From Listeria monocytogenes (GTDB lineage Bacteria; Bacillota; Bacilli; Lactobacillales; Listeriaceae): 64,000 bases of DNA. A program made the position numbers and the translations under genes. The notes under the pieces are model-generated. The model made no database searches and was not told where the DNA came from. It worked only from the letters and a program-made list of their open reading frames with translations. The stretch is from contig NZ_LT906436.1 of assembly GCF_900187225.1 (NCBI RefSeq), positions 2,046,001 to 2,110,000 of the forward strand. Reading direction: 5' to 3'. Positions 1-9,926 of this stretch are shown here, piece by piece (the stretch's first letter is position 1; every line of letters starts with the position of its first letter).

Positions 1-1157
1 CGCGCGGCGTTTTGAATAATTGCCATAGTCGTTTGTTCAACTTTTTCAAAACGAGCTTCCATTTCGCGGTGCACCTCATCCAAACTACATCCAGTAATAC
101 TGTCGTGGATTTGATTTTCCATGAGCAATTTCCAAGCATAAGCTAAGTATTCATGTGGATACTGGACACCTGCTTCCGTCGCCATCACAGAAATCGGTTC
201 AGCCAAACGCTCTAATAAACGCTCTATTTTCGCATTAGCTTGTTTTAAGTAAATACGTGAAGATGCTGTGTTGGCGAGCGTGGACCATCCATCTGATTGT
301 TGGCTCGTTAATTCTCCGTGAACCGTTTGTAATTTTCCTGGCTCAAGACCAGCTTTGACAGCCTCTTGGTATTTTTCAAAATGGCTATGGATAAACTTTA
401 CATCAGGATAAAGTTCCCGCGCCACTTCCAAGGCTTCCGCTAAATCAGTTTGCACTGGCTGATGATCACAGCCGTTCATAAATAGCCATTCATCCGTCGA
501 CGCGAACCGTTCCACATCCGCTAACTTCTTATCCCAGAAAACTTTTGCGGCTTCTTTATCCACCGGAATTTCATTACCATTGGAATACCAATTCGCCAGT
601 AAAATTCCTAAGACTTTCGAACCGTCCGGGCTTTCCCAAAACATTTCCGAATATTTCGAGGCAAAAGCACTATCAAAAACTTGATTGTTAAAGCCCGTTG
701 GATTGACTCCACGACCGAAAACAACTGTATCAAAACCAGCTTGGCGCATGAGTTGGGGTACTTGGCCATATAAACCAAACGTATCAGGGAAATAACCAAT
801 TTTCTCTGCTTGCCCGAATTCCTCTGCCATTTCTAAACCATACTGCAAATTACGAATATTCGCTTCTCCACTCGTTAAAAAAGCATCCTGCAACATATAC
901 CACGGTCCAATTCGCAGTTTCCCGTCCGCAACCAGCTGCTTCATTTTTTCCTTTTTAGCGGGTTTCACAGCCAAATAATCTTCTAACATAATCATTTGTC
1001 CATCCATATGAAAATGATGGAATCCATCTTCCTTATCAAGTAATGCTTCTACTTCGTCCATCAGTGTAACGAGCCTAAATCTCAAACTTTCCAGTGGTAA
1101 AAACCATTCTCTATCCCAGTGAGAATGAGAAATAATATGCGCTTTCTTTCTAGTCAT
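1..1157 (-). CDS. GH38 alpha-mannosidase family protein, C-terminal part cut off by the window edge
   Basis: This is the N-terminal 385 codons of a glycoside hydrolase family 38 protein. The translation opens MTRKKAHIISHSHWDREW; the His-x-Asp of HWDREW is the usual zinc-binding motif of the family. FPDTFG follows near residue 115, and its Asp is the expected catalytic nucleophile. MNGCDHQP and QIHDSITG are further family motifs. The ATG at 1155-1157 is preceded by GGAGGGG. The gene is divergent from a second GH38 gene at 1401. It probably trims mannosides taken up by the cell; no signal peptide is visible, so it should be cytoplasmic. The substrate is unknown. In EGD-e this corresponds, from memory, to lmo2014. 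A perfect cre site lies just upstream. Confidence 0.9.
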   Translation of the reverse strand, partial: MTRKKAHIISHSHWDREWFLPLESLRFRLVTLMDEVEALLDKEDGFHHFHMDGQMIMLEDYLAVKPAKKEKMKQLVADGKLRIGPWYMLQDAFLTSGEANIRNLQYGLEMAEEFGQAEKIGYFPDTFGLYGQVPQLMRQAGFDTVVFGRGVNPTGFNNQVFDSAFASKYSEMFWESPDGSKVLGILLANWYSNGNEIPVDKEAAKVFWDKKLADVERFASTDEWLFMNGCDHQPVQTDLAEALEVARELYPDVKFIHSHFEKYQEAVKAGLEPGKLQTVHGELTSQQSDGWSTLANTASSRIYLKQANAKIERLLERLAEPISVMATEAGVQYPHEYLAYAWKLLMENQIHDSITGCSLDEVHREMEARFEKVEQTTMAIIQNAA

Positions 1158-1180
1158 TTTGCCCCTCCAAATATCCTTTT

Positions 1181-1195
1181 TGTATTCGCTTTCAA
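1181..1195 (-). promoter_or_regulatory. cre site (CcpA operator), perfect consensus
   Basis: On the minus strand the 15-mer TTGAAAGCGAATACA matches the catabolite-response consensus WTGNAARCGNWWWCA at every position. It covers the expected transcription start of the minus-strand mannosidase gene, where CcpA binding would block initiation. Repression in preferred sugars is inferred, not shown. Confidence 0.75.
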
Positions 1196-1199
1196 GCTA

Positions 1200-1228
1200 A
1201 GTATAGTAAGGGCTAGAGTGAATTGCAA
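1200..1228 (-). promoter_or_regulatory. sigma-A promoter of the minus-strand mannosidase gene
   Basis: On the minus strand TTGCAA (1223-1228), a 17-bp spacer and TATACT (1200-1205) form a good vegetative promoter. Transcription would start near 1193, inside the cre site. Confidence 0.7.
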
Positions 1229-1342
1229 TGCTAGCCGAAAAACTACTATGAATAATCCATTTTCCCTTGATTTGTCCATTAGAAGAAAGCGTAATCCTTC
1301 CCACTCTAAGGAAAGTTTCTGTCATACCTAAAAAAAGCCAAA

Positions 1343-1370
1343 TTGACATCCTTTCCCGCTATGATATATT
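1343..1370 (+). promoter_or_regulatory. sigma-A promoter of the plus-strand mannosidase gene
   Basis: TTGACA (1343-1348), a 16-bp spacer and TATATT (1365-1370). The expected start near 1377 lies inside a weaker cre-like sequence at 1370-1383, which agrees with TGWAANCGNTNWCA at 12 of 14 positions; the last two bases fail. Confidence 0.65.
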
Positions 1371-1400
1371 GAAACCGTTCTAGACAAAAATAGAAGGGAT

Positions 1401-4400
1401 ATGAGTATACATATGTTTTTCACTAAAGATAAACTACGAGGCAGGCTGGATGAAGTTGCGCTTTATCGTTACGAAAAAACTTATCCTATCCGTAATTTCC
1501 AAACAGCCGAGGATATGGATGGAGAAATTGCTGCACGACCAGATAACATCTTGTATGATAACGAATTAACTATCGGGGAAAACTGGTCAGGTAGGGATCG
1601 TTATGTCTGGCTCAAAACAACCATTACTTTTCCAGACACCAAAACTGGCACGCGTTTGATTGGCTACTTTGATTTTGGAAATACCGGCGACGGCCACAAT
1701 TCTGGCTTTGAATCATTATTATTTGTTAACGGGGAACCATACCAAGGCGTCGATCAAAATCACCGCGAAGTTCTTTTCCCAGATAGTTTTGCTGGAAAAA
1801 AGGTGGAACTGGTCTTCCGTTTATGGTCCGGACTGGAAGGTGGCGGAACCCCAACCATCCAGACACACCAGTTAAAAGAAGCCTTTATTGGATATTTAAA
1901 TCTCGTCATTGATGATTTGTATTTCACGAGTAAAGCAACTTTAAAAACACTTGACCAACTCGAAGAAAAAAATCCAACCTATGCACCGCTCCTCCAAGCG
2001 ATTAATCGCGCTTACCTTGCGATTGATTGGAGTACACCTGGATCTGAACAAAACCTTGCCTCAATGGCAACAGCCAACCAAATCTTACAAGCCGCACTGG
2101 AAAAAATGCCGAAAAACTTTCCTATCAAAGTGGCGGCTGTTGGACATACGCATATAGATGTAGCATGGCTATGGCGCTTAAAGCATACTCGCGAAAAAGC
2201 CGCGCGATCATTCTCGACCGTGCTTCATTTAATGGAAGATTACCCTGAATACTTATTTCTCCAATCGCAACCACAACTTTACGCCTACATCAAAGAAGAT
2301 TACCCAGAAATATATGCTAAAATCAAAGCGAAGATCAGTGAAGGAAACTGGGAAGCTGACGGCGGAATGTGGCTTGAAGCTGATTGCAATATTCCTAGTG
2401 GCGAATCGCTCGTTCGGCAAATGCTCTACGGTCAGAAATTTTTACGCGAAGAGTTTGGTAAACCTTCTAGTTTTCTATGGTTGCCAGATGTATTTGGCTA
2501 TAGCTGGGCTTTACCGCAAATCCTTCGCAAATCAGGTATTAAGACTTTTATGACAACCAAAATTAGCTGGAATCAATATAATCGTATGCCACATGATACG
2601 TTCCAGTGGCGCGGGATAGACGGAACAGAAATTCTAACCCATTTCATTACTGCTCCAGAAAAAAATAGCCGCATTTCAACTTATAATGGCAAAATGACGG
2701 CGCGCGAACTTGTTGGTCTTTGGGACAAATATCAAGATAAAGAAGTGAACCAAGAATTACTACTTGCTTACGGCTACGGCGATGGCGGTGGCGGTGTGAA
2801 CCGAGAAATGCTAGAGATGCGCCGTCGTTATGATGCGATGCCAGGAATTCCCGAAGTAAAACCAAAAAGTGCTACTGCTTATTTCAACGATTTACACGAA
2901 ACGATAAATACGACAGACCAATATGTTCATACTTGGAACGGTGAGCTTTACTTCGAATATCATCGCGGAACTTATACAAGTCAAGCCTTTACGAAAAAAA
3001 TGAATCGAAAAATCGAACTCGGCTTACGAAATAGCGAATGGCTTTCCGTTTTAGCAAATCTAAAACAAGGCATAACTTACCCAACTGAAAAATTAGCAGG
3101 CATTTGGCAAATTTTACTTCGAAATCAGTTTCATGACATTATTCCTGGCTCTTCTATAAAAGAAGTCTATGACGATGCTCTAATTGAATACACGGAAGCT
3201 ATGACGGAAAATAACGTGTTAATTTCTAAGCAATTGGCCAGTTTAACAAGAGCAGCTGAAGAAAAAATAACGCTTTGGAATAGTTCCACATGGACCAGAC
3301 CACGATACATCGAAATTTCACCTGAAAACCCAGCGGACCATTTAGCCTTTTATGATGAAAATAATATACTGCTGCCTGCGCAAAAATTAGTAAATAATAC
3401 TTGGCTTATCCAGCATCCAAACTTACCTGTGCTTGGTGCCGCAACTATTTCTGTTAAAGAAACACCGAACATTTTAGGACAGTCATCCTTTAACTACAAC
3501 AATAAACAACTAGAAACACCATTCTATCAAATAAAATGGAATGAAGTCGGACAATTCACGTCCATTTTTGACAAAAAAAATAACCGCCAAGTACTAGCGG
3601 AAAATACGCGAGGTAATGTATTTCAATTATTTGAAGATAAGCCGATGTGGCATGACGCCTGGGATATCGACCTATTTTATCAAGAAAAACAAAATGAAAT
3701 CACCGCGCTAGATTCAGTTGAAATAACGGAAAAAGGCCCGCTCCAATTCACCATGAAACAAGTGCTACATTCCGAAAAATCACAAATTACCCAGTGGATT
3801 CATTTTTATCACGAAAGTCCTGAAATCCGATTTGAAACTGAGGTGGACTGGCGAGATCGCAACCAGTTGCTCAAAGTCGCCTTTCCTGTCGACGTGCATG
3901 CAAGTGAAGCTAGCTATGATATCCAATTTGGAAACGTCAAACGGCCAACGCACTGGAATACAAGCTGGGACTATGCCCGCTTTGAAACTGTTGGCCATCA
4001 ATGGGCTGACCTTTCAGAAAAGAATTACGGTGTCAGTTTGTTAAATGATTCCAAATACGGCTATGATATTAAAGATTCTACAATCCGTCTAACCTTGCTT
4101 AAGGCAGCGGGCTATCCTGATCCAGATGCTGATTTAGGAATCCATCAATTCACTTATTCGCTCTATCCACATCAAGGCGATTTCTTAGACGGGGAAACAG
4201 TCCAAGCAGCCTGGGAATTGAATAATCCAATTTTCACTTCCAACGGCGAAATTGAAACTTTTTCTCTTTTCCAAGTGACAAATCCTTACGTGATGATTGA
4301 TAGCGTTAAACAAGCCGAGGACGGGAATGGCTTCATTCTGCGCTTGCATGAATTTGCGGGAACGCACGGTGAAGTGACATTCAATAGTGATTACACCATT

Positions 4401-4511
4401 ACTTCCATCACAGAATGCAATCTACTCGAGGAAAACGAAACATCACTTCCTACACCAACATTTACAATAGCTCCATTTGAAATTAAAACATACCGAATTC
4501 ATTTAGCATAA
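1401..4511 (+). CDS. GH38 alpha-mannosidase
   Basis: A 1036-residue cytoplasmic glycoside hydrolase family 38 enzyme predicted to cleave alpha-mannosidic linkages. The zinc/catalytic motifs are in the middle: GHTHIDVAWLW near residue 247 and WLPDVFGYS near 362, whose Asp is the expected nucleophile. RNQFHDIIPG near 575 is another conserved GH38 stretch, followed by a long beta-rich C-terminal domain. The length and the extra N-terminal domain of about 240 residues fit the ManA/YbgG-like bacterial branch. A GAAGGG element at 1393-1398 is too close to this ATG and a little far from the in-frame ATG at 1413, so the start is uncertain by four codons. It is divergent from another GH38 gene. EGD-e counterpart from memory: lmo2015. 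Confidence 0.92.
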   Translation: MSIHMFFTKDKLRGRLDEVALYRYEKTYPIRNFQTAEDMDGEIAARPDNILYDNELTIGENWSGRDRYVWLKTTITFPDTKTGTRLIGYFDFGNTGDGHNSGFESLLFVNGEPYQGVDQNHREVLFPDSFAGKKVELVFRLWSGLEGGGTPTIQTHQLKEAFIGYLNLVIDDLYFTSKATLKTLDQLEEKNPTYAPLLQAINRAYLAIDWSTPGSEQNLASMATANQILQAALEKMPKNFPIKVAAVGHTHIDVAWLWRLKHTREKAARSFSTVLHLMEDYPEYLFLQSQPQLYAYIKEDYPEIYAKIKAKISEGNWEADGGMWLEADCNIPSGESLVRQMLYGQKFLREEFGKPSSFLWLPDVFGYSWALPQILRKSGIKTFMTTKISWNQYNRMPHDTFQWRGIDGTEILTHFITAPEKNSRISTYNGKMTARELVGLWDKYQDKEVNQELLLAYGYGDGGGGVNREMLEMRRRYDAMPGIPEVKPKSATAYFNDLHETINTTDQYVHTWNGELYFEYHRGTYTSQAFTKKMNRKIELGLRNSEWLSVLANLKQGITYPTEKLAGIWQILLRNQFHDIIPGSSIKEVYDDALIEYTEAMTENNVLISKQLASLTRAAEEKITLWNSSTWTRPRYIEISPENPADHLAFYDENNILLPAQKLVNNTWLIQHPNLPVLGAATISVKETPNILGQSSFNYNNKQLETPFYQIKWNEVGQFTSIFDKKNNRQVLAENTRGNVFQLFEDKPMWHDAWDIDLFYQEKQNEITALDSVEITEKGPLQFTMKQVLHSEKSQITQWIHFYHESPEIRFETEVDWRDRNQLLKVAFPVDVHASEASYDIQFGNVKRPTHWNTSWDYARFETVGHQWADLSEKNYGVSLLNDSKYGYDIKDSTIRLTLLKAAGYPDPDADLGIHQFTYSLYPHQGDFLDGETVQAAWELNNPIFTSNGEIETFSLFQVTNPYVMIDSVKQAEDGNGFILRLHEFAGTHGEVTFNSDYTITSITECNLLEENETSLPTPTFTIAPFEIKTYRIHLA

Positions 4512-4559
4512 AAAAACACGCAGCAAGGCTTCTCCCTAAGAAGTCCGCTGCGTGTTTTT
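4512..4559. terminator. Bidirectional intrinsic terminator
   Basis: A perfect 13-bp stem (4512-4524 with 4547-4559, AAAAACACGCAGC and its complement) with a small inner stem in the loop. It has U-runs in both directions and separates the convergent mannosidase and cspB genes. Confidence 0.85.
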
Positions 4560-4579
4560 ATTAGTTTAACGTGAACAGA

Positions 4580-4780
4580 TTAAAGTTTAGTAACTTTTTC
4601 TGCTTGTGGGCCACGTTGGCCTTCAACGATTTCAAATTCAACGCTTTGACCTTCGTCTAAAGTTTTGAATCCTTCACCTTCGATAGCGCTGAAGTGTACG
4701 AATACATCGTCTCCGCCTTCTACTTCGATGAAACCGAAGCCTTTTTCACTGTTAAACCATTTAACTGTACCTGTTTGCAT
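4580..4780 (-). CDS. cspB: Cold shock protein, CspB family
   Basis: A 66-residue single cold-shock domain. RNP1 (KGFGFI, residues 13-18) and RNP2 (VFVHF, 26-30) provide the aromatic face that binds single-stranded RNA/DNA. It acts as a cytoplasmic RNA chaperone in cold and other stress. GGAGG at 4791-4795 precedes the ATG. A leader of about 160 nt between the predicted promoter and the ATG is typical of cold-shock mRNAs with structured 5' ends. From memory this position is CspB (lmo2016) in L. monocytogenes; the paralogues CspA and CspD are encoded elsewhere, so the symbol relies on synteny. Confidence 0.93.
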
Positions 4781-4948
4781 ATTTCACAAACCTCCAAAAA
4801 TTTTCTTAATATGTTTCTTTTACTAACGAAAAAGATGTTAACAACAAGCTAATCATTTTTTCAATTACAAAATTCACATATTAGCAAAGATACTCACTTC
4901 ACATCAATATCCTTGATAATAAGTAAATTAGCTACTATCAACACTTAT

Positions 4949-4977
4949 ATATTAACGCCAACGAGCAAATAAATCAA
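4949..4977 (-). promoter_or_regulatory. Promoter of cspB with long untranslated leader
   Basis: Minus strand: TTGATT (4972-4977), a 17-bp spacer, TAATAT (4949-4954). The predicted start near 4942 leaves about 160 nt before the ATG. I see no other gene between 4781 and 5025. Confidence 0.6.
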
Positions 4978-5025
4978 GTGAAAAAGCTGTACGGTTACAA
5001 AATAGATTATTCAGTTTACTATCTG

Positions 5026-5065
5026 AAAAACCCTGCTATAAGTTAATTCTTATAACAGGGTTTTT
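5026..5065 (-). terminator. Intrinsic terminator after the PAP2 phosphatase gene
   Basis: AAAAACCCTG...CAGGGTTTTT hairpin with a 17-bp stem carrying one mismatch, followed on the minus strand by U-residues. It ends the dapF-PAP2 transcript. Confidence 0.8.
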
Positions 5066-5068
5066 ATA

Positions 5069-5764
5069 TTATTCTGTAATACTTTTATCTTTAATCCGCC
5101 ATTTCACAAGTAAATCATGTAATGGTTTTCGTACTAAGAAATAAACACCTAGCGAGATAAACACCGATGCTGTACCCAGGAAAAATCCGCCAAGTACATC
5201 CGTCGGGAAATGCACACCAAGATAAACGCGTGTATACATGACAAACAGGATGAAACCATAACCGATAATGCCGATAACGATTTTTTGCCACATTTTTGGT
5301 ACAGTGAAAATCAAGAACATCGCTGCAAGGCCATAAAAAACCGCCGTTGCCGTTGCATGTCCACTTGGGAAACTAAAGCCTGACTCGCTCACTAACCAAT
5401 TCACACTTGCCGGACGCGTCCGACCAACCAAACTTTTCAAAACAAGATTTAGTACTACGCCACAAACGAGCATCGTTCCACCAAACCAAAGTCCGACAAC
5501 AAATTTTCGTAAAAAGAATAAAATAAGAACGACTACAATGGTCAAAATGATTGTTGTTTCTGCGCTTCCTAGGGTAGTTAGAAATTTAACGATGGCTGTT
5601 TTATCCGGTTGGATGCCACTACGGATTTTTTCAATCCAACTTAGGTCAAAACGTGCTACCCAGTTACTTTCTGTCGCAATAGCGGAAGCGATGGTAATAA
5701 ATAAAATAAGGCAAAATCCGCCGATAACGAATAGCGGTGTTGCTTTTTTACGATTTGTATTCAT
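5069..5764 (-). CDS. PAP2-family membrane phosphatase
   Basis: A 231-residue integral membrane protein of the type-2 phosphatidic acid phosphatase family. The three-part active site is complete: K110...RP117-118 (KSLVGRTRP), PSGH 133-136, and R179...H185...D189 (RVYLGVHFPTD). Several transmembrane segments surround it. Likely substrates are undecaprenyl pyrophosphate or lipid phosphates such as phosphatidylglycerol phosphate; sequence alone does not decide. The ATG has AAGGAG upstream, and the gene follows dapF by 13 nt, so they are probably cotranscribed. EGD-e counterpart from memory: lmo2017. Confidence 0.85.
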   Translation of the reverse strand: MNTNRKKATPLFVIGGFCLILFITIASAIATESNWVARFDLSWIEKIRSGIQPDKTAIVKFLTTLGSAETTIILTIVVVLILFFLRKFVVGLWFGGTMLVCGVVLNLVLKSLVGRTRPASVNWLVSESGFSFPSGHATATAVFYGLAAMFLIFTVPKMWQKIVIGIIGYGFILFVMYTRVYLGVHFPTDVLGGFFLGTASVFISLGVYFLVRKPLHDLLVKWRIKDKSITE

Positions 5765-5777
5765 GGTTAACTCCTTT

Positions 5778-6767
5778 TCATTCGGTTGTTTTTAGAAATT
5801 CTTTTACTTCTTTTACAAGCTCTTGATACTGTGCTTGTTCTGGTGTCGCTTCATTTGTAAGCTCAGTAACTGTGTCGCTTTCGTAGCTAACTGACCCCGT
5901 GCTAACAAACGTTGCATTACCAATTAATTGTAGCGAAATATCACCAGCTTCGTCTTTTTTGGCAGTCACTTGTACTCGCCCACCATCATTATAAACATTA
6001 AGTGGTGTTTCAAAAGTATCCTTATCTAACATTTTTTTAATTAAACTACAAGCTGACATCGCCGTCCCGCATGCATTCGTAAAACCTACACCGCGTTCAA
6101 ATGTCCGCACATAAATCGCATCATCGCTTAATCGTTTCACAAAACTAACATTGACACCATCTGGAAAATAAGGATTTTCGCTGTTTAAATAACTCGCTAA
6201 AGTTTCTTGTCTATCCGAGTCTAACACGGTTTGGTCCACAAATGTAATCAAATGCGGATTAGGAACAGAAACAGCAGAAAAAGCGAGTTCTGCATCAAGT
6301 TCTGGAACAACTTGATTAAATAATTTTTCCACACCGACATTCATTGGTAAACTTTCTGCGTTAAATTTAACTGGAGAAATTTCGACTTGGTACGTTGGAA
6401 TATCAAAACCAAGCGAAGTTGCTTTTTTGACATCTAGTATCGCTTTCATTGTTTCGACTTTTGCTTCTGTTAATGCGTGCTTTTCAAGTAAATAACGAGC
6501 TACCGTTCTTAGGCCATTCCCGCACATCGACGCAATCGATCCATCCGAGTTAACGACACGCATTTGGCCAATTGGTCCTGCTTCACTGCTTTTTGTGACA
6601 TATAAAATTCCGTCTGCCCCGCCAAGCGAATGTTTTCTATCGCAAAGTTTTATCGCAAAATCAGCACGTTTCGCATCCGACCAATCCATTATTTGATTTT
6701 CCTCTTCATCAACTAAGAAAAAATCATTTTGCGAACCATGTACTTTCGTAAAGTGAATTGTTGCCAT
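5778..6767 (-). CDS. dapF: Diaminopimelate epimerase
   Basis: Converts LL- to meso-diaminopimelate in the lysine and peptidoglycan precursor pathway; MurE in this window uses the product. Both catalytic cysteines of this PLP-independent epimerase are present: C82 in SMCGNG and C233 in NACGTAMS. The start is set at the ATG at 6765-6767 (MATIHFTKVHGSQND), about 12 nt from GGAGG (6780-6784); an upstream in-frame TTG at 6777-6779 directly abuts the Shine-Dalgarno and is unlikely. The 329-residue protein is longer than the usual 275-285 residues because of a charged C-terminal tail after the catalytic core. It lies between ileS and the PAP2 gene on the same strand. Confidence 0.95.
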   Translation of the reverse strand: MATIHFTKVHGSQNDFFLVDEEENQIMDWSDAKRADFAIKLCDRKHSLGGADGILYVTKSSEAGPIGQMRVVNSDGSIASMCGNGLRTVARYLLEKHALTEAKVETMKAILDVKKATSLGFDIPTYQVEISPVKFNAESLPMNVGVEKLFNQVVPELDAELAFSAVSVPNPHLITFVDQTVLDSDRQETLASYLNSENPYFPDGVNVSFVKRLSDDAIYVRTFERGVGFTNACGTAMSACSLIKKMLDKDTFETPLNVYNDGGRVQVTAKKDEAGDISLQLIGNATFVSTGSVSYESDTVTELTNEATPEQAQYQELVKEVKEFLKTTE

Positions 6768-6823
6768 TACGTCAAGCAACCTCCTTTATTTGGAATTACG
6801 TCTATAATACCACATCTTAAATT

Positions 6824-6873
6824 AAAAAAGCTTGGGGAACCTCCTTTTGAAATGAGTAGGATTTTCCCCAAGC
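6824..6873 (-). terminator. Intrinsic terminator after ileS
   Basis: GCTTGGGGAA (minus strand from 6873) pairs perfectly with TTCCCCAAGC ending at 6830, followed by six U residues. It separates ileS from dapF. Confidence 0.85.
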
Positions 6874-6878
6874 GGGCA

Positions 6879-9644
6879 TTAAGCTTCGTAGTGTTTTACA
6901 ACAATATCCGCACAGCGGCCACAAAGTGTTGGATGTTTTGGATTTACGCCTACATCTTTTTTCACTACACGGCAACGTTCACAAGTTTCGCCTTCTGCTA
7001 CGGTAATTTGAACAGCTACTTGATTTGATTTGAATGCAGATTCTGGTGCATTTTCTAAACCTTCAACTAGTTCAAAGTCAGAAACGATAAACAGTTGTGC
7101 AAAATCGCCTTCTAAAGAATCAAATAGTGTTTTCGCTTCGCCGTCTACATATAAAGTTACTTTAGCAAGCATTGATTTACCAATTAATTTTTCGTTACGA
7201 GCGAATTCTAAAGCTTTTTGAACGTTATCACGGATTTGCATGAACGTGTCCCATTTCGCTGTAATTTCTTCGCTATCAGCTAATACTTTTACATCTGGTA
7301 AGTCTTGCAAATGAATACTTTCCGCGCCTTCACCGATCAAGCTATTCCAAACTTCTTCTGTTGTATGCGGTAAAATTGGAGCAAGTAATTTGGTTAACGT
7401 AACAACCGCTTCATAAAAGACTGTTTGCATAGCACGACGATCATGACTATCAGCCGCTTCGATGTAAACAACATCTTTGGCAAAGTCCATATAAAATTGA
7501 CTTAATTCTACTGTACAGAAATTATTGATTTGGTGGTAAATAGTAGAGAATTCAAACGCTTCATAGCTATCCTTCACATTTTTCACTAAATCATTTAATT
7601 TAATTAGCATATATTTGTCTACTTCACGTAGGTTTTCATAAGAAACCGTATTAGTAGTTGGATTAAAGTCATTGATATTTCCTAGTAAGAAACGCATTGT
7701 GTTGCGGATTTTACGGTATACTTCGGATACTTGTTTTAAGATTTCATCACTAACGCGAACGTCGGCTTGATAATCTACTGAAGCAACCCAAAGACGAACA
7801 ATATCCGCACCAAGTTGTTTAATTACTTTGCCCGGAAGAAGGGTATTTCCAAGAGATTTACTCATTTTACGACCTTCACCATCAAGTGCAAAACCATGAC
7901 TTAGCACATTACGGTAAGGCGCTTCGCCAGTGATTGCTACAGCTGTTGTTAAAGAGGAGTTAAACCAACCACGATATTGGTCAGAGCCTTCCATGTACAA
8001 ATCAGCTGGACGACTTAATTCAGGTCGAGCATTCAGCACGGCTTGATGACTTGAACCAGAGTCAAACCAAACGTCCATAATATCCGTTTCTTTTGTAAAT
8101 TCGCCATTTGGACTACCTGGATGCGTAAACCCAGCAGGTAGCAAGTCTTTAACATCTCGCTCAAACCAAACATTCGAACCATGCTCACGGAAAAGTTCCG
8201 AAATGTGGTTGATTGTTTCGTCTGTGATAATCGCTTCTCCATTTTCTGCATAGAAAATTGGTAGTGGAACGCCCCACGCACGTTGACGAGAAATAACCCA
8301 ATCGCCGCGGTCGCGAACCATATTAAATAGACGTGTTTCACCCCATGCTGGAGTCCAGTTAACACCTTTAACAGCAGCTAGTAAATCATCTCGGAATGCG
8401 TCAATCGAAGCAAACCACTGTGCTGTTGCACGGAAAATAACTGGTTTTTTCGTACGCCAATCATGTGGATAAGAGTGAGTGATGAATTCCATTTTTAGTA
8501 ATGCGCCCACTTCTTCTAGTTTTTCTGTCACCATTTTATTCGCTGTATCATAAAATACGCCTTCAAACCCTGGTGCTTCCTCTGTAAATACACCGCGATC
8601 ATCTAAAGGAGCAAGTATTTCTAAATCATATTTTTTCCCGATTAAAAAGTCATCTTCCCCGTGTCCAGGAGCCGTATGAACCGCACCAGTACCAGCTTCA
8701 GCAGTGGCATGCTCCCCGTTCATTACTAAGGAATCACGGTCATAGAATGGGTGTTTTGTTACAACGCGGTCAAGTTCAGAACCACGAACCGTTTTCACAA
8801 CTGTCGCATCTTCAAAACCTAGTTTTTCACGTAAGCTTGGTAAAAGTGCTTCTGCTACAACATATTTTTCTCCAGCGGATTCAATCACAACATAGTCCAA
8901 ATCAGGGTTCACTGTGATACCCATGTTTGCTGGGATTGTCCAAGGAGTCGTTGTCCAGATGACGATATTCGTTCCTTCGTCTAGTACACCTTTTCCGTCC
9001 GTTACTTTGAAAGCCACGAAAATCGACGCAGATGTTTTATCTTGATATTCGATTTCTGCTTCTGCAAGTGCAGATTCACTTGAAGGAGACCAATACACTG
9101 GTTTTTTCCCTTTGTAGATGTAACCTTTTTTCGCCATTTCACCGAAGACTTTGATTTGCTCTGCTTCATATTCTGGTAAAAGAGTGATATAAGGATTTTC
9201 CCAGTCACCATTAATTCCAAGACGTTTGAATCCTGTACGTTGACCGTCTACTTGTTTCATCGCATATTCGGCACAAAGTTTGCGGAATTCAGCGATAGAC
9301 ATCTCTTTCCGTTTAACGCCTTTTTTGGCGATAGCTGTCTCGATTGGTAGTCCGTGTGTATCCCAACCAGGAACATATGGGGATCTGAAACCAGCCATTG
9401 ATTTATAACGAACGATAATATCTTTGATTGTTTTGTTTAGAGCGTGACCCATATGAACTTCACCGTTTGCATATGGAGGTCCATCATGTAAGATATAAGT
9501 CGGACGCTCAGCATTTTTTTCTTGAATTTTCTCATATAGCTTTTCTTCTTCCCATTTTGCTTGCCATTCAGGTTCTTTGTTTGGCAAATTTCCACGCATC
9601 GGAAAATCTGTTTTTGGCATTAATAACGTATCTTTATATTCCAT
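6879..9644 (-). CDS. ileS: Isoleucyl-tRNA synthetase
   Basis: A 921-residue class I aminoacyl-tRNA synthetase. The HIGH signature appears as HMGH in [17 protein letters not shown] near residue 57, and KMSKS is intact in [10 protein letters not shown] near 600. A C-terminal zinc module with CERC and CGRC is present. The inserted editing domain lies between the two signatures. It charges tRNA-Ile in the cytoplasm. The ATG follows AAAGGAG. A T-box leader upstream (9680-9920) shows control by uncharged tRNA-Ile. Length and C-terminal zinc site are typical of the bacterial eubacterial-type enzyme. Confidence 0.97.
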   Translation of the reverse strand: MEYKDTLLMPKTDFPMRGNLPNKEPEWQAKWEEEKLYEKIQEKNAERPTYILHDGPPYANGEVHMGHALNKTIKDIIVRYKSMAGFRSPYVPGWDTHGLPIETAIAKKGVKRKEMSIAEFRKLCAEYAMKQVDGQRTGFKRLGINGDWENPYITLLPEYEAEQIKVFGEMAKKGYIYKGKKPVYWSPSSESALAEAEIEYQDKTSASIFVAFKVTDGKGVLDEGTNIVIWTTTPWTIPANMGITVNPDLDYVVIESAGEKYVVAEALLPSLREKLGFEDATVVKTVRGSELDRVVTKHPFYDRDSLVMNGEHATAEAGTGAVHTAPGHGEDDFLIGKKYDLEILAPLDDRGVFTEEAPGFEGVFYDTANKMVTEKLEEVGALLKMEFITHSYPHDWRTKKPVIFRATAQWFASIDAFRDDLLAAVKGVNWTPAWGETRLFNMVRDRGDWVISRQRAWGVPLPIFYAENGEAIITDETINHISELFREHGSNVWFERDVKDLLPAGFTHPGSPNGEFTKETDIMDVWFDSGSSHQAVLNARPELSRPADLYMEGSDQYRGWFNSSLTTAVAITGEAPYRNVLSHGFALDGEGRKMSKSLGNTLLPGKVIKQLGADIVRLWVASVDYQADVRVSDEILKQVSEVYRKIRNTMRFLLGNINDFNPTTNTVSYENLREVDKYMLIKLNDLVKNVKDSYEAFEFSTIYHQINNFCTVELSQFYMDFAKDVVYIEAADSHDRRAMQTVFYEAVVTLTKLLAPILPHTTEEVWNSLIGEGAESIHLQDLPDVKVLADSEEITAKWDTFMQIRDNVQKALEFARNEKLIGKSMLAKVTLYVDGEAKTLFDSLEGDFAQLFIVSDFELVEGLENAPESAFKSNQVAVQITVAEGETCERCRVVKKDVGVNPKHPTLCGRCADIVVKHYEA

Positions 9645-9679
9645 ACTCTCTTCTCCTTTAAAACTTTATTTTTAAACAC

Positions 9680-9920
9680 AAAAAAATCTCTCCCAAAAAA
9701 GGGACGAGATTCGCGGTACCACCCTTGTTGACATGCATGTTAATTGCTTGCCCACTTCATTAATGCCATAACGCTGGCTCGCGCTAACACTTACTCAAGC
9801 GATTGCTTTTTCGGGTTAGAACTAAAGAGTGATTTCGATTTTTTAGAGGATAGCTGGTCTCGCACCATGCACCAACTCGCTTTGTATCCTTTATCTAAAA
9901 AACTTACTTGTCTCTAATAA
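9680..9920 (-). promoter_or_regulatory. T-box riboswitch leader of ileS
   Basis: The minus strand holds the hallmark T-box AAGGGTGGTACCGCG (9712-9726), followed by a terminator stem (AATCTCGTCCC pairing with GGGAGAGATT) and a U-run ending at about 9680. Upstream are Stem I-like complementary blocks (GGATA...TATCC and TTTTTTAGA...TCTAAAAAA). Two ATC triplets at 9831-9833 and 9837-9839 are candidate isoleucine specifier codons. Uncharged tRNA-Ile should favour the antiterminator and read-through into ileS. The 5' boundary is approximate. Confidence 0.92.
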
Positions 9921-9926
9921 TCGTTT

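Noticed and set aside
2314-2553. Short plus-strand ORFs within the mannosidase gene
   Set aside because: Out-of-frame shadows of the GH38 gene.
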